Made by a program: the position numbers and the translations under genes. DNA of 24,273 bases from Bacillota bacterium. GTDB taxonomy: Bacteria; Bacillota; Clostridia; Christensenellales; Aristaeellaceae. Below, in pieces: positions 15,290 through 22,813 of this stretch; the stretch's first letter is position 1, and the number at the start of each line of letters is the position of its first letter. The notes under the pieces were generated by a model. That model saw only the letters and a list, made by a program, of their open reading frames with translations. It was not told the origin of the DNA and searched no databases. Location: assembly GCA_023460055.1 (NCBI GenBank), contig JAEWRJ010000104.1:1-24273 (forward strand), written 5' to 3'.

Positions 15290-15751
15290 ATGAAAACGGG
15301 GATCATTATTTACTCCCAAACGGGACACACCAGGCAGGCAGCGCAAAGATTGCGCGACGCTTTGCGCAACAAGGGACAGGAATGCGAGCTGCTGGAGGTG
15401 CAGGTCAGCACCGCGAAACCGGAAGCAAACATTGACAAGATTCAGTTTACCGTCAAGCCCTCGCCTGAAGGGTATGACAGGCTGGTGTTCGCTTCACCCG
15501 TTTGGGCTTTCTCCCTGTGCGGCGTCATGAAGGCCTACATGGCGGGGCTGCCCTCCCTCGGCGGCAAAAAGATCAGCCTGTTCGTCACCCATCATCTGCC
15601 GCTTCCGTGGATGGGCGGCAATAACGCGATCAAGCAGATGAAGCAGCTGTGCGAGGATAAGGGCGGGCAGGTGCAATCCCACGCGGTCATCAGCTGGAAC
15701 GAAAGGCGGCGCGAGGTTGATATCGCCGGTATGCTGAACAGGCTGGCCTGA
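15290..15751 (+). CDS. Flavodoxin-like protein
   Basis: The 153-residue protein begins MKTGIIIYSQTGHTRQAA; the SQTGHT loop (9-14) is the FMN-phosphate-binding loop of flavodoxins. ASPVWAFSLCGVMKAYM and KKISLFVTHHLP follow, matching the second and third FMN-contact loops. It probably binds FMN and serves as an electron carrier or quinone/flavin reductase; the partner is unknown. GGAGG is placed 6 bases or so before the ATG. The deaminase gene starts 20 bases downstream, so the two are likely co-transcribed from the operator-covered promoter at 15203-15232. Confidence 0.8.
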   Translation: MKTGIIIYSQTGHTRQAAQRLRDALRNKGQECELLEVQVSTAKPEANIDKIQFTVKPSPEGYDRLVFASPVWAFSLCGVMKAYMAGLPSLGGKKISLFVTHHLPLPWMGGNNAIKQMKQLCEDKGGQVQSHAVISWNERRREVDIAGMLNRLA

Positions 15752-15771
15752 GCATGCAAGGAGGGGGCGCT

Positions 15772-16266
15772 GTGAACAGAACTATTTCCGCCCCGCCGCC
15801 CGCGCCGGATATCCTGTATATGAAAGAGGCTTTACAAGAAGCCAATGAGGGCATCAAGGCGGGAGACGGCGGGCCCTTCGGATGCGTCATCGTCAAGGGG
15901 GACCGGATCGCCGGCAGGGGACATAACCGGGTCATCCTCAAGCGCGATCCGACCTGCCACGGCGAAATGGAAGCGATCCGCGATGCCTGTGAGGCCCTGG
16001 GCACCTATGACCTGGCAGGCTGTGTCCTCTATACCACGGCGGAGCCCTGCCCGATGTGCCTGGGCGCCATCCTGTGGGCAAATATCCGGCAGGTCTACTT
16101 CGGCTGCAACCGCGAGGACAGCGACGGTATCGGGTTTCGGGATGAGGTGTTCTATAAGTATCTCAAGGGAGAAGCGGATATCCTGAACGCTTCGGAGTTC
16201 GGCCGCGAGGAATGCCTGGAGCTGTTTGAAGCGTACAAGGCGCTGGATAACAAGACGAGTTATTAA
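15772..16266 (+). CDS. Nucleoside/guanine deaminase (CDA fold)
   Basis: The zinc-site motifs are complete: CHGEMEAI (H63, catalytic E65) and EPCPMCLGA (C93, C96). NEGIKAGDGGPFGCVIVKGD near the N-terminus and a C-terminal tail after the fold resemble Bacillus guanine deaminase GuaD more than tRNA deaminase TadA. It would hydrolyse the amino group of guanine or a related base. The GTG at 15772 follows AAGGAGGGGG by 4 bases; an upstream ATG at 15754 lies before that ribosome site and is unlikely. It is 164 residues and complete. Substrate choice (guanine or other) is inferred. Confidence 0.8.
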   Translation: MNRTISAPPPAPDILYMKEALQEANEGIKAGDGGPFGCVIVKGDRIAGRGHNRVILKRDPTCHGEMEAIRDACEALGTYDLAGCVLYTTAEPCPMCLGAILWANIRQVYFGCNREDSDGIGFRDEVFYKYLKGEADILNASEFGREECLELFEAYKALDNKTSY

Positions 16267-16324
16267 ACTCATGTTGGAAGGTGTGGCGGGCAATGACGGC
16301 TGAATAAGAGCACGGTGAAGATTG

Positions 16325-16354
16325 AACCGCTGCAAGCGCGAGCGGTTTTGCTTC
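16325..16354 (+). terminator. Probable terminator of the flavodoxin-deaminase pair
   Basis: AACCGCT (16325-16331) and AGCGGTT (16341-16347) form a 7-bp stem followed by TTGCTT. It lies about 60 bases after the deaminase stop codon. Confidence 0.5.
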
Positions 16355-16371
16355 AGGAAGCATAAAGAGTA

Positions 16372-16401
16372 AGGGCCGCCCCGGCTTACCGGAACGGCCC
16401 T
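16372..16401. terminator. GC-rich hairpin between convergent genes
   Basis: AGGGCCG (16372-16378) pairs with CGGCCCT (16395-16401), enclosing a CCGG-ctta-CCGG inner stem. It lies between the + deaminase and - collagen-like genes and could serve both. T-content on either side is modest. Confidence 0.5.
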
Positions 16402-16512
16402 GTGGCTTGCTTTGATCGCGAAGCCGTCGGAATGGTTATGTGAGTAAAGATGAGTCTATGATGATTCCCGCCGGTTGCACTATGCGTTTATAGCGAGTGA
16501 AGTACCCGTTTA

Positions 16513-17283
16513 TTATGGGCCTGTCTCACCTGTTGCGCCTATCGCGCCAGTCGGGCCAGTTGCGCCAGTGGGACCTGTCTCACCTGTCTCACCTGTCTCA
16601 CCTGTCGAACCAGTCGGGCCAGTTGCGCCAGTCGGGCCTGTCTCACCTGTCGCGCCTGTCGGACCAGTCTCACCTGTCGGGCCCTGGATGCCTTGAATTC
16701 CTTGCGGGCCTGTGGCGCCGGTAGGACCAACCGGGCCCACGGGGCCTGTCATGCCTGTGGGGCCGGTAACGCCTGTCGGGCCCTGGATGCCTTGAATTCC
16801 TTGCGGGCCTGTCGCGCCGGTAGGACCAACCGCGCCCTCGGGGCCTGTCATGCCTGTGGGGCCGGTAACGCCTGTGGGGCCTGTCATGCCTGCGGGACCT
16901 GCCGCGCCGGGATCACCTCTGTCACCCTTATCGCCTTTTTCGCCCCTTCTGCCTCTTTCACCCTGATCGCCCTTTTCGCCCTTTTCGCCCTTAACGCCTT
17001 CGGGCATAAAGACGGCGAAATAGGCAGTCTCGCCTGTCTGTTCATTTTGCATGGCGCTGACCTCGATCATGACGCCGTATCCCTGCTCGAGGAAGGAGTT
17101 TGCCAGACTCTCAAAGCCTGACAGCCTCTGGGCATCTGCTTCACCTTCCGCTATTTTGACATAGCCGGCCGGCAGCGGTGTCTGTTCTGTTTTTGCCGTG
17201 TTCTGCAGCAGTACGACACAGAGGAGAATTGCCAGAAAACCCAGCGCGATGGAGGATAACCTGATTCGTGCGGTTTTGTTCAT
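16513..17283 (-). CDS. Membrane-anchored collagen-like protein
   Basis: The 256-residue protein has a basic start (MNKTARIR) and one hydrophobic segment (about 10-26) that serves as a signal anchor. A non-repetitive stalk follows to residue 95. From G96 to the end it is an unbroken run of 53 Gly-X-Y triplets plus a final GP. The first ten triplets are charged (GEK, GDQ, GER, GDK, GDR); the rest are mostly GPT, GAT and GET, as in BclA-type bacterial collagens. It lacks a C-terminal trimerisation domain and an LPXTG signal, so the stop at 16513 may be a truncation or natural. A surface filament is the likely role. Confidence 0.85.
   Translation of the reverse strand: MNKTARIRLSSIALGFLAILLCVVLLQNTAKTEQTPLPAGYVKIAEGEADAQRLSGFESLANSFLEQGYGVMIEVSAMQNEQTGETAYFAVFMPEGVKGEKGEKGDQGERGRRGEKGDKGDRGDPGAAGPAGMTGPTGVTGPTGMTGPEGAVGPTGATGPQGIQGIQGPTGVTGPTGMTGPVGPVGPTGATGPQGIQGIQGPTGETGPTGATGETGPTGATGPTGSTGETGETGETGPTGATGPTGAIGATGETGP
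16673..16870. repeat. Two tandem 99-bp copies inside the collagen-like gene
   Basis: Positions 16673-16771 and 16772-16870 differ at only 3 of 99 bases by eye. Each encodes 11 Gly-X-Y triplets, including the GPQGIQGIQ block. This points to recent in-frame expansion by slippage or unequal exchange. Confidence 0.9.
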
Positions 17284-17393
17284 GTTGTTCTTTCCTTTTC
17301 TTTAGTAGAACCATATACCGGTCCGGGCAGTAAGGGGAAGGCAGATGGGGAACGGGATGTAACCCATCACCGGGCATGGACGCAAATTGATTA

Positions 17394-17399
17394 ATTATA
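17394..17399 (-). promoter_or_regulatory. Candidate -10 box for the collagen-like gene
   Basis: A perfect TATAAT on the - strand lies about 110 bases before the ATG at 17283. The matching -35 region (TTCCGA at 17 bp) is poor, so the assignment is tentative. Confidence 0.3.
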
Positions 17400-17510
17400 G
17401 AACCAACTAACGCGTTTCGGAAGATAATATATGAAAATCGCAATTTATCCGTGTATTGCGAAACATCATCGGCAAGATAGTCCAAGGCTTATCGCCGCTT
17501 GCTCTCCTCC

Positions 17511-17539
17511 TTGACTGCCTGTGCCGGCCGTGTTAGATT
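17511..17539 (+). promoter_or_regulatory. Promoter for the membrane glycosyltransferase
   Basis: TTGACT (17511-17516) and TAGATT (17534-17539) are separated by exactly 17 bp. The predicted start leaves a leader of about 145 bases before the ATG at 17691. Confidence 0.6.
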
Positions 17540-17690
17540 ACTGCCAAGGGGGCGAAGGCAGGCACTGCCTTGATAGTCAAGTATACCCACGGAAGCAGGC
17601 GCGACACTCGTCGCGCTCATTAAAATCAATCCCCTCGATTCGGGCCCGGGACAATCGATAGGGTTTATGTGACACAGGAGGGGCTACTAT

Positions 17691-19811
17691 ATGCAAAACA
17701 GCGGCACCGGCAGCAGGGGCATCTATCCCGGCGGGTTTGACCGCGTCCGCCGATGGATCCGCGGGCTGAAGCCCTGGCAGGTTCTGCTTGCGATGTATGC
17801 GCTGTTTGGCGTGCTGCGCGCCTTAATTGCCTTGTACACCACTGCCACGCCGGTGGTGCAGCCGGACGAAGCGCTCTACCTGCATCTTTCCCATTCGATC
17901 ATCCGCAGGGGAGAGCTTCTGTTTCGCGGACAGCCTATCCAATACGGGTACATTCTCTACCCTCTGCTGCTGTCGCCCTTGCACCTGCTGCCTGAAAACA
18001 TCAGTATTTTCAGGGCCATTCAGGTTTTTAACGCGCTGGCGATGAACCTGGCGGTTTTTCCGGCATACGCGCTGGCAAAGGATATCACCGGCAGGCGGTC
18101 GTACGGCCTGCTGATTGCCCTGCTGACCCTGCTAATGCCTGATCTGTTTATGACACGGCATGTGATGGCCGAGAGCGTCGGGTTCCCGCTTACGCTGGCC
18201 GCGTGCTGGGCCTTCTATACAAGCTATGACGCGCCGCCGCGCTTTCGCACAGCCTTGCTCTGGGGCGCGATTGGGTTTTTGCTGTACGCATTAAAGCCCG
18301 GCCTGCTTGCCCTGCCCGCCTGCTTTTACCTGATACTTATTTTCCGCGCGATCAGGCAGCGAAAGTACAAGCGTCTGCTTCACGCCCTGTTCAGCGTGCT
18401 GATCCTCCTTTGCTTCTATGGCGCGTACCGGATGCTTCTGATCCATGGCCTGCGCATGCCGGTTGAGCAGCTATCGCTGTACCAGTCACAGACCCACCCG
18501 TTTGATCTGGCGCACATCATCCAGGTGATCAACGGCCTGTTTGTTTATGGGCTGTATGTGCCGCTGGCCTTCGCCTTTTTCCCGCTCCTGTTTCCCTTGG
18601 CCCACCTGCGCGCCTTCGCGCCCAGGCAGCGGGATATGCTGGCCGTGTTCGGTCTGGCGCTGTTGGCCATGTTACTGGGTACCGTCTATGTGATCTACTA
18701 TGATGAGGTGCTCAAAGGGGCAGCCCCCTACGCGGCCCGCGTCCATATACGCTATCTATCCGCGTTTTTACCGGTGATGACAGCCTTTCTCTTCTCTCCC
18801 GCGCTGGAAGGCCGGCGCGTCAACGCGCCGCTGGCGGCGGGGCTGTCTTTTATAGCGGCCGGCATCATCCTGTTGGGGCCTTTGTCCACCGCCAGCGGGC
18901 GTGCCTTTAACACGGATGCCCTGTTACTCGCCGCTGCCGCGTTCAAGACTGAAAGCTTCAACGCGCGGCTGATATGGCCCGCGGCTGCCTTATCCTTCGC
19001 GGCGGCAATGATCTTTTTGATCCATCGCCGCGGCTGGGAAGGCGCGTGCAGGCGGTTGACCCTTGGCTTTTTGATCTGTTCGTTCCTGGGCAGTGGCGCC
19101 GTCGCCGCCTGGCACTACCGCTACCATGAGGATTCGATCTACCCCGGGGCTTCGGCCTCGGCCGCGGCGATGACGGATGGCCTGCCAGCGCTGGGCGTCG
19201 TCAGGGACGGCGGCTTTTTCTGGCCTGAGGCGATCGAGCTGGATCTGGCGTCCCGCTTCGGGATGCCGGTCATTGAGCTGGATGACCTGATAGAGAATGC
19301 CCTGGCTGACGGCAGCGCCGTATCCTTCCTGCCCAAGGCCTATTGGCATGAACAGCCCGCCTACGCGCTGGACGCGCCTGTATGCCTGGTGTTCGTCGGG
19401 GAGACACTCAACCGGATCGTCCTTTCCAAAGACCTGATGATGAACAGCCGGGTCACGGAGGATTCCGCGTATGTGGTGGCGCGGGCGGTGCCCGGCGCTC
19501 CCCTTCTGCACAGCGGCCTGTCCGGCTTCAGCGAGGGTTGGGTGAAGGATGGCAGCCGGTTCACCTTGTTTGACCCCGCGCTGCGCGCAAATGGCACGAT
19601 CAAGCTGCGCCTGCAGGCGCGGATGGGGGACGGGGAAGGCAGCCTCCTGCTCAGCAGCGGCGGGCAAACGGCCCTGCTGCCGCTGACATCAACGTTGGGT
19701 TGGGTCGAGGCTTCCTTTGCTGTGGATGACCCCGGCCTTCCGGTCACAGTGTATTTCTCGGCCAGCGGCGGCAACGGCCAGGTGTATGTGGAAACCTATC
19801 TTGTAGAATAG
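17691..19811 (+). CDS. GT-C-fold membrane glycosyltransferase (PMT/ArnT-like)
   Basis: The 706-residue protein has about ten or more hydrophobic segments across residues 30-470. The first external loop contains VVQPDEALYLHL (D59, E60), the acidic motif that acts as catalytic base in GT-C enzymes using lipid-linked sugars. The last 230 residues or so form a soluble, probably extracytoplasmic domain. It is likely to transfer a sugar from a polyprenyl-phosphate donor to a surface protein or glycan. The neighbouring collagen-like protein is Thr-rich and could be an acceptor, which is speculative. AGGAGGGG precedes the ATG at good spacing. Confidence 0.75.
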   Translation: MQNSGTGSRGIYPGGFDRVRRWIRGLKPWQVLLAMYALFGVLRALIALYTTATPVVQPDEALYLHLSHSIIRRGELLFRGQPIQYGYILYPLLLSPLHLLPENISIFRAIQVFNALAMNLAVFPAYALAKDITGRRSYGLLIALLTLLMPDLFMTRHVMAESVGFPLTLAACWAFYTSYDAPPRFRTALLWGAIGFLLYALKPGLLALPACFYLILIFRAIRQRKYKRLLHALFSVLILLCFYGAYRMLLIHGLRMPVEQLSLYQSQTHPFDLAHIIQVINGLFVYGLYVPLAFAFFPLLFPLAHLRAFAPRQRDMLAVFGLALLAMLLGTVYVIYYDEVLKGAAPYAARVHIRYLSAFLPVMTAFLFSPALEGRRVNAPLAAGLSFIAAGIILLGPLSTASGRAFNTDALLLAAAAFKTESFNARLIWPAAALSFAAAMIFLIHRRGWEGACRRLTLGFLICSFLGSGAVAAWHYRYHEDSIYPGASASAAAMTDGLPALGVVRDGGFFWPEAIELDLASRFGMPVIELDDLIENALADGSAVSFLPKAYWHEQPAYALDAPVCLVFVGETLNRIVLSKDLMMNSRVTEDSAYVVARAVPGAPLLHSGLSGFSEGWVKDGSRFTLFDPALRANGTIKLRLQARMGDGEGSLLLSSGGQTALLPLTSTLGWVEASFAVDDPGLPVTVYFSASGGNGQVYVETYLVE

Positions 19812-19849
19812 CGGCACGCGCGGTTTTACCGCCTCTGCGGCGGAGCTTT

Positions 19850-19895
19850 CGCGATCCGGGGCAGCGGGCAGGCTGCACTGGATCGCGTTTGTTTC
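19850..19895 (+). terminator. Rho-independent terminator after the glycosyltransferase gene
   Basis: CGCGATCC (19850-19857) pairs with GGATCGCG (19880-19887) around an inner GCAGC/GCTGC stem, and TTTGTTT follows. It lies about 40 bases after the stop codon. Confidence 0.75.
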
Positions 19896-19957
19896 CGGGT
19901 ACATTCTTGTATCATGTATGACCCTTTTTTCGGATGATACGAAAGGATGGAAGCCCT

Positions 19958-21148
19958 ATGATGACAGGACGCCGCTTTATTGCCGTGTTGCTTCTCCTGT
20001 GTTCTCTGCTCCTGATGTTTGTTTCTGCCGCAGGCGCGCAGGCCGTTGAGACTGGGCTGCAAGCATTGCTTGAAAAGATCCCCGCCTCCGCCTTTGAAGC
20101 CGGCTGGCTGAGCTACGCGAATGTTCACGCGCTGATCCGGGGCACGTCGGGCGCCGTGATTCCCCAAAGCGCGCAGGAGGCTGACGGCCTTCAGGGAGGC
20201 CCCCGGGACGGGGCGCTGCTGCAGGCCTATCAGGCGCTGGCCGCCGGCCCAAGCGATCTGTTTCAGCGCCTCTATCGCGGGGAGGATGTAATCATCTCAA
20301 GCGGTATCGATCTGTTTGCTATCAGCGAAGCGCTGGAACTCGGCCAGCCCCCTTCCCGCCAGGTTTGGCTGAGAGGCTCGTTTGATCGGGCAGCCATACT
20401 TGACCGGCTCAGGGAAAAGGGCTATCAGGCTTCTGCGGAAGCTTTCCCGGCTTTTGAAGTCTGGGGGCTGGATGGAAAGATTGATGGGGGGAAAACCCTC
20501 AATATGAAGAAGCGTAACCCCGCCTTCCTCTTTGGCGGAAACCTCGGGCAATCCTGGCCTGTGGGCTTGAATGGCGACCTGCTTTTCTCCAGTGCCGATG
20601 AGGCGGCTGTCCGCGCGGCGGCGGGAGGGGCGGAGCCTTCCCTATGGGGCCTTGGCCCGATTGTGGGGCTGGTCAAAGCGGCAGAAATGGTCAGCCCGGA
20701 TCAGGCGGGCGAACTTGCCCAGCTGTATCTGCTCAAACCTTTGGCGGCAGGGCTGTCAGGCGCATTGCCCTGGGATAATCCGCCAGCGGCTCCTCTGCCG
20801 CCCTATACGCTGTTTTCACTGTCCCAAACATTCGCTTTAAACAGCGAGTGGGTGCTGATCGGCCTGTCATACCCCGATGCCGCACTGGCTTCTGAGGCAG
20901 CGGAAGCCTTAGCGATCAGATACGGGCAGGCTGTGCTGCCCCGTACAGGCGAACAGCTTTCCGACCGCGTGGCGGCCATGGGGGGAGTATCCGGGACGCC
21001 CTTTATCATGGAATCTGAGGACGGCTCAAGCTCCGTCATCCTCCCCCTGCAATTCGAGATCCCGCAAGGAGGCGCGCCTGCGGCTATCCGCTTCTTTGTC
21101 AACCTTCTCCTGTCCCGCGGTCTGGGGTGGCTGGCGGCGGGGCAATGA
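19958..21148 (+). CDS. Secreted protein of unknown function
   Basis: The 396-residue product opens with MMTGRR and a strong hydrophobic core (8-23) ending at AAGAQA, a typical signal peptidase I site near residue 28. The mature protein is Ala/Gly/Leu-rich, with alternating helices and no recognised catalytic motif, lipobox or sortase signal. Segments such as RGEDVIISSGIDLFAI and NGDLLFSSADEAAVRAA suggest an alpha/beta domain, perhaps duplicated, like solute-binding or DUF3352-type proteins, but this is not firm. The ATG at 19958 follows AAAGGATGG; an ATG at 19934 lies upstream of that ribosome site and was rejected. Confidence 0.65.
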   Translation: MMTGRRFIAVLLLLCSLLLMFVSAAGAQAVETGLQALLEKIPASAFEAGWLSYANVHALIRGTSGAVIPQSAQEADGLQGGPRDGALLQAYQALAAGPSDLFQRLYRGEDVIISSGIDLFAISEALELGQPPSRQVWLRGSFDRAAILDRLREKGYQASAEAFPAFEVWGLDGKIDGGKTLNMKKRNPAFLFGGNLGQSWPVGLNGDLLFSSADEAAVRAAAGGAEPSLWGLGPIVGLVKAAEMVSPDQAGELAQLYLLKPLAAGLSGALPWDNPPAAPLPPYTLFSLSQTFALNSEWVLIGLSYPDAALASEAAEALAIRYGQAVLPRTGEQLSDRVAAMGGVSGTPFIMESEDGSSSVILPLQFEIPQGGAPAAIRFFVNLLLSRGLGWLAAGQ

Positions 21149-21224
21149 AGTTGCCATAGGGATCGCAAAGATCTGAGAGGGGGTCAGGGAGAGCGTGCCT
21201 GGTTGGTGAAGATACGCCGCTGAG

Positions 21225-21253
21225 TTGAAATTATTTCCATGTCTCTTTATAAT
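21225..21253 (+). promoter_or_regulatory. Promoter for the sortase gene
   Basis: TTGAAA (21225-21230) and a perfect TATAAT (21248-21253) are 17 bp apart. The predicted transcript start near 21260 falls after the earliest in-frame ATG at 21239, so it favours translation from 21287. Confidence 0.75.
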
Positions 21254-21286
21254 GAATCCCGATATTGGAGGGAGCAAAGGCGGTTT

Positions 21287-22231
21287 ATGGATAATAGAGG
21301 CTGGCGAAGGCCGCAGCGCAGAACTTACAGCATACGAATCCATGCATCGTGGAAGCGATTGATATTGATTGCGGCAAGTATTTTGATGATTACGGCGGCA
21401 GGGTTGACTGTCAATTACATCGTTCAAGGACAGAATGTGCGCAGCATGCTGCGTGAACTTAAAGCTGAGCAGAGCGGCATAGCTGAATCTCCTGAAAATC
21501 TGACTGATATCGCCGCCCAGGAACCTGTGTTTACATCCGCCCCTTTACAGACTAATCCGCCTGTATTTACACCCTATCCATTGCCGGCATTTGGAGCGGC
21601 TATGCAGCCCGGATTCTTATCCGCCTTCCAGAAGAACAATGATATGATTGGCTGGCTGAAAGCGGATGCGTTTTCTGATATCGACTTTCCCATCGTACAA
21701 CGGGATAACAGCTATTATTTAGATCGGGATTTTTACAGGAGAAGAAATATTGCGGGCACGGTGTTTTTAGATGCGGGCAACTGCATTATGCCCCAAGATC
21801 AGAACCTGATTCTTCATGGGCATAACATGCAAAACGGCACTATGTTTGGCAAGCTCTCTCGTCTGCTTGAACGAAACGTGTTGCTGACGGCCCCGTTTTT
21901 TCGTTTCAGTACGCTCTATGATTCGCAGGTGTATGTGCCTTATGCCATATCGGTAGTATCCATTGACCCGAGCAATGCACGCTATGCGCATCTTATTGCG
22001 CCGCGGTTTAATAGCATTGAAGCGCAATCCGGCTATGTCAACGCAATGCGGCACTTCTCCGCTTTTAATTTTCCGACACAGGTAGAACCCGATGACCGTA
22101 TGCTGACACTGATTACCTGCTACGGCAGTAAAAATGATGAACGCTTAGTGCTGTCGTTGCGTGCGCTGCGGCCGAATGAAAACGAGGAAAGCGTGAAAGC
22201 CCTTCTTGCAAGCCAGACCATTACGAACTGA
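21287..22231 (+). CDS. Class B sortase
   Basis: The 314-residue enzyme has a basic N-terminus and one membrane segment (about 24-46), then a Pro-rich linker and the sortase barrel. The catalytic triad is visible: ILHGHNM (H179), LITCYGSK (C278) and NDERLVLSLR (R286). Spacing and the GHNM motif point to class B. Sortases cleave a C-terminal sorting signal and join the protein to peptidoglycan or to a pilin. The ATG at 21287 has AAAGG 6 bases upstream and lies after the promoter; the frame also opens at 21239. The adhesin gene at 22814 is a likely substrate source. Confidence 0.9.
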   Translation: MDNRGWRRPQRRTYSIRIHASWKRLILIAASILMITAAGLTVNYIVQGQNVRSMLRELKAEQSGIAESPENLTDIAAQEPVFTSAPLQTNPPVFTPYPLPAFGAAMQPGFLSAFQKNNDMIGWLKADAFSDIDFPIVQRDNSYYLDRDFYRRRNIAGTVFLDAGNCIMPQDQNLILHGHNMQNGTMFGKLSRLLERNVLLTAPFFRFSTLYDSQVYVPYAISVVSIDPSNARYAHLIAPRFNSIEAQSGYVNAMRHFSAFNFPTQVEPDDRMLTLITCYGSKNDERLVLSLRALRPNENEESVKALLASQTITN

Positions 22232-22283
22232 ATATCAGCAGATTTTTATTGTTCTGCCAATCATACATTGGCCTCATCTCGCA

Positions 22284-22540
22284 TCAATGCTTCGCGATGG
22301 CAGGATATTCTTCTTTTATGAAGCGGTCTGCATTCACATTGTCAATAAAATATGCCTGCCTTCTTCGTCGGATTCTGGCCTGTTCATGTAATTCGCCGCG
22401 CTGCGCAATGGCACTGTAAACGCCAAACTTCAGTTGGCCGATTGGCTGATGGCGCTTTGGTTCACCCCTGTCATTTCTGCTATCTTTTCCCGGAGAACTT
22501 CATCCGCTTCAGGCGTACGGCCTGCTTCCTCATCATGAAT
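22284..22540 (-). pseudogene. Frameshifted coding remnant with a helix-turn-helix-like segment
   Basis: On the - strand a frame reading EEAGRTPEADEVLREKIAEM, then TGVNQSAISQS, ends at a stop at 22430-22432. The adjacent frame continues at once as KFGVYSAIAQRGELHEQAR and RRRRQAYFIDNVNADRF before a stop at 22284-22286. The two together read like one protein with a single frameshift near 22431. The KIAEMTGVNQSAIS part resembles a helix-turn-helix. The family is not recognised. It lies in the 582-bp gap between sortase and adhesin genes, and no intact gene was seen there. Confidence 0.45.
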
Positions 22541-22560
22541 AACTTATCAATATTGGCTTT

Positions 22561-22640
22561 TTATAATCTACTTGTCTTTGAAGTCATTGAAGCATGAAGT
22601 CTATAGCCATGATAGTGTTTCTTGCCGTATAAATTTATTT
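22561..22640 (-). pseudogene. Transposase-like remnant
   Basis: The - strand frame from about 22640 to a TAA at 22563-22561 reads YGKKHYHGYRLHAS followed by MTSKTSRL. The G-K-K-x-Y-x-G-Y-x-LH-A motif is typical of the DDE region of IS4/IS5/IS1182-type transposases. Only about 25 codons survive. It suggests an old insertion between sortase and adhesin genes. Confidence 0.45.
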
Positions 22641-22813
22641 CTGCATTATTATTAAAAGTATTGTTTATAACAATTTTTTGAGTTAATATTACTAAGGTGT
22701 GCTTTTTAGACGATGTATAGGAGCGCATGACTAAAGCGTGCTAAAAAGTCGGTGATATGCAGCGGCGCGGCAAGAGAATGAAGAAGGCTATGATGTAAAG
22801 GAGAAAAGAACGG

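Larger units (their letters stand above)
17284..17690. other. Divergent intergenic region with promoters for both flanking genes
   Basis: This 407-bp gap separates the - strand collagen-like gene from the + strand glycosyltransferase gene. It contains the two promoter candidates listed separately. No gene or strong repeat was seen elsewhere in it. Confidence 0.6.

Noticed and set aside
15754..15771. ATG at 15754 as the deaminase start
   Set aside because: It lies upstream of the AAGGAGGGGG ribosome site, which is correctly spaced only for the GTG at 15772.
16475..16724. Short + strand frames rich in Pro-Val or Leu-Ser repeats
   Set aside because: They are the complement of the Gly-X-Y repeat gene, whose 53 unbroken triplets and signal anchor show it is the coding strand.
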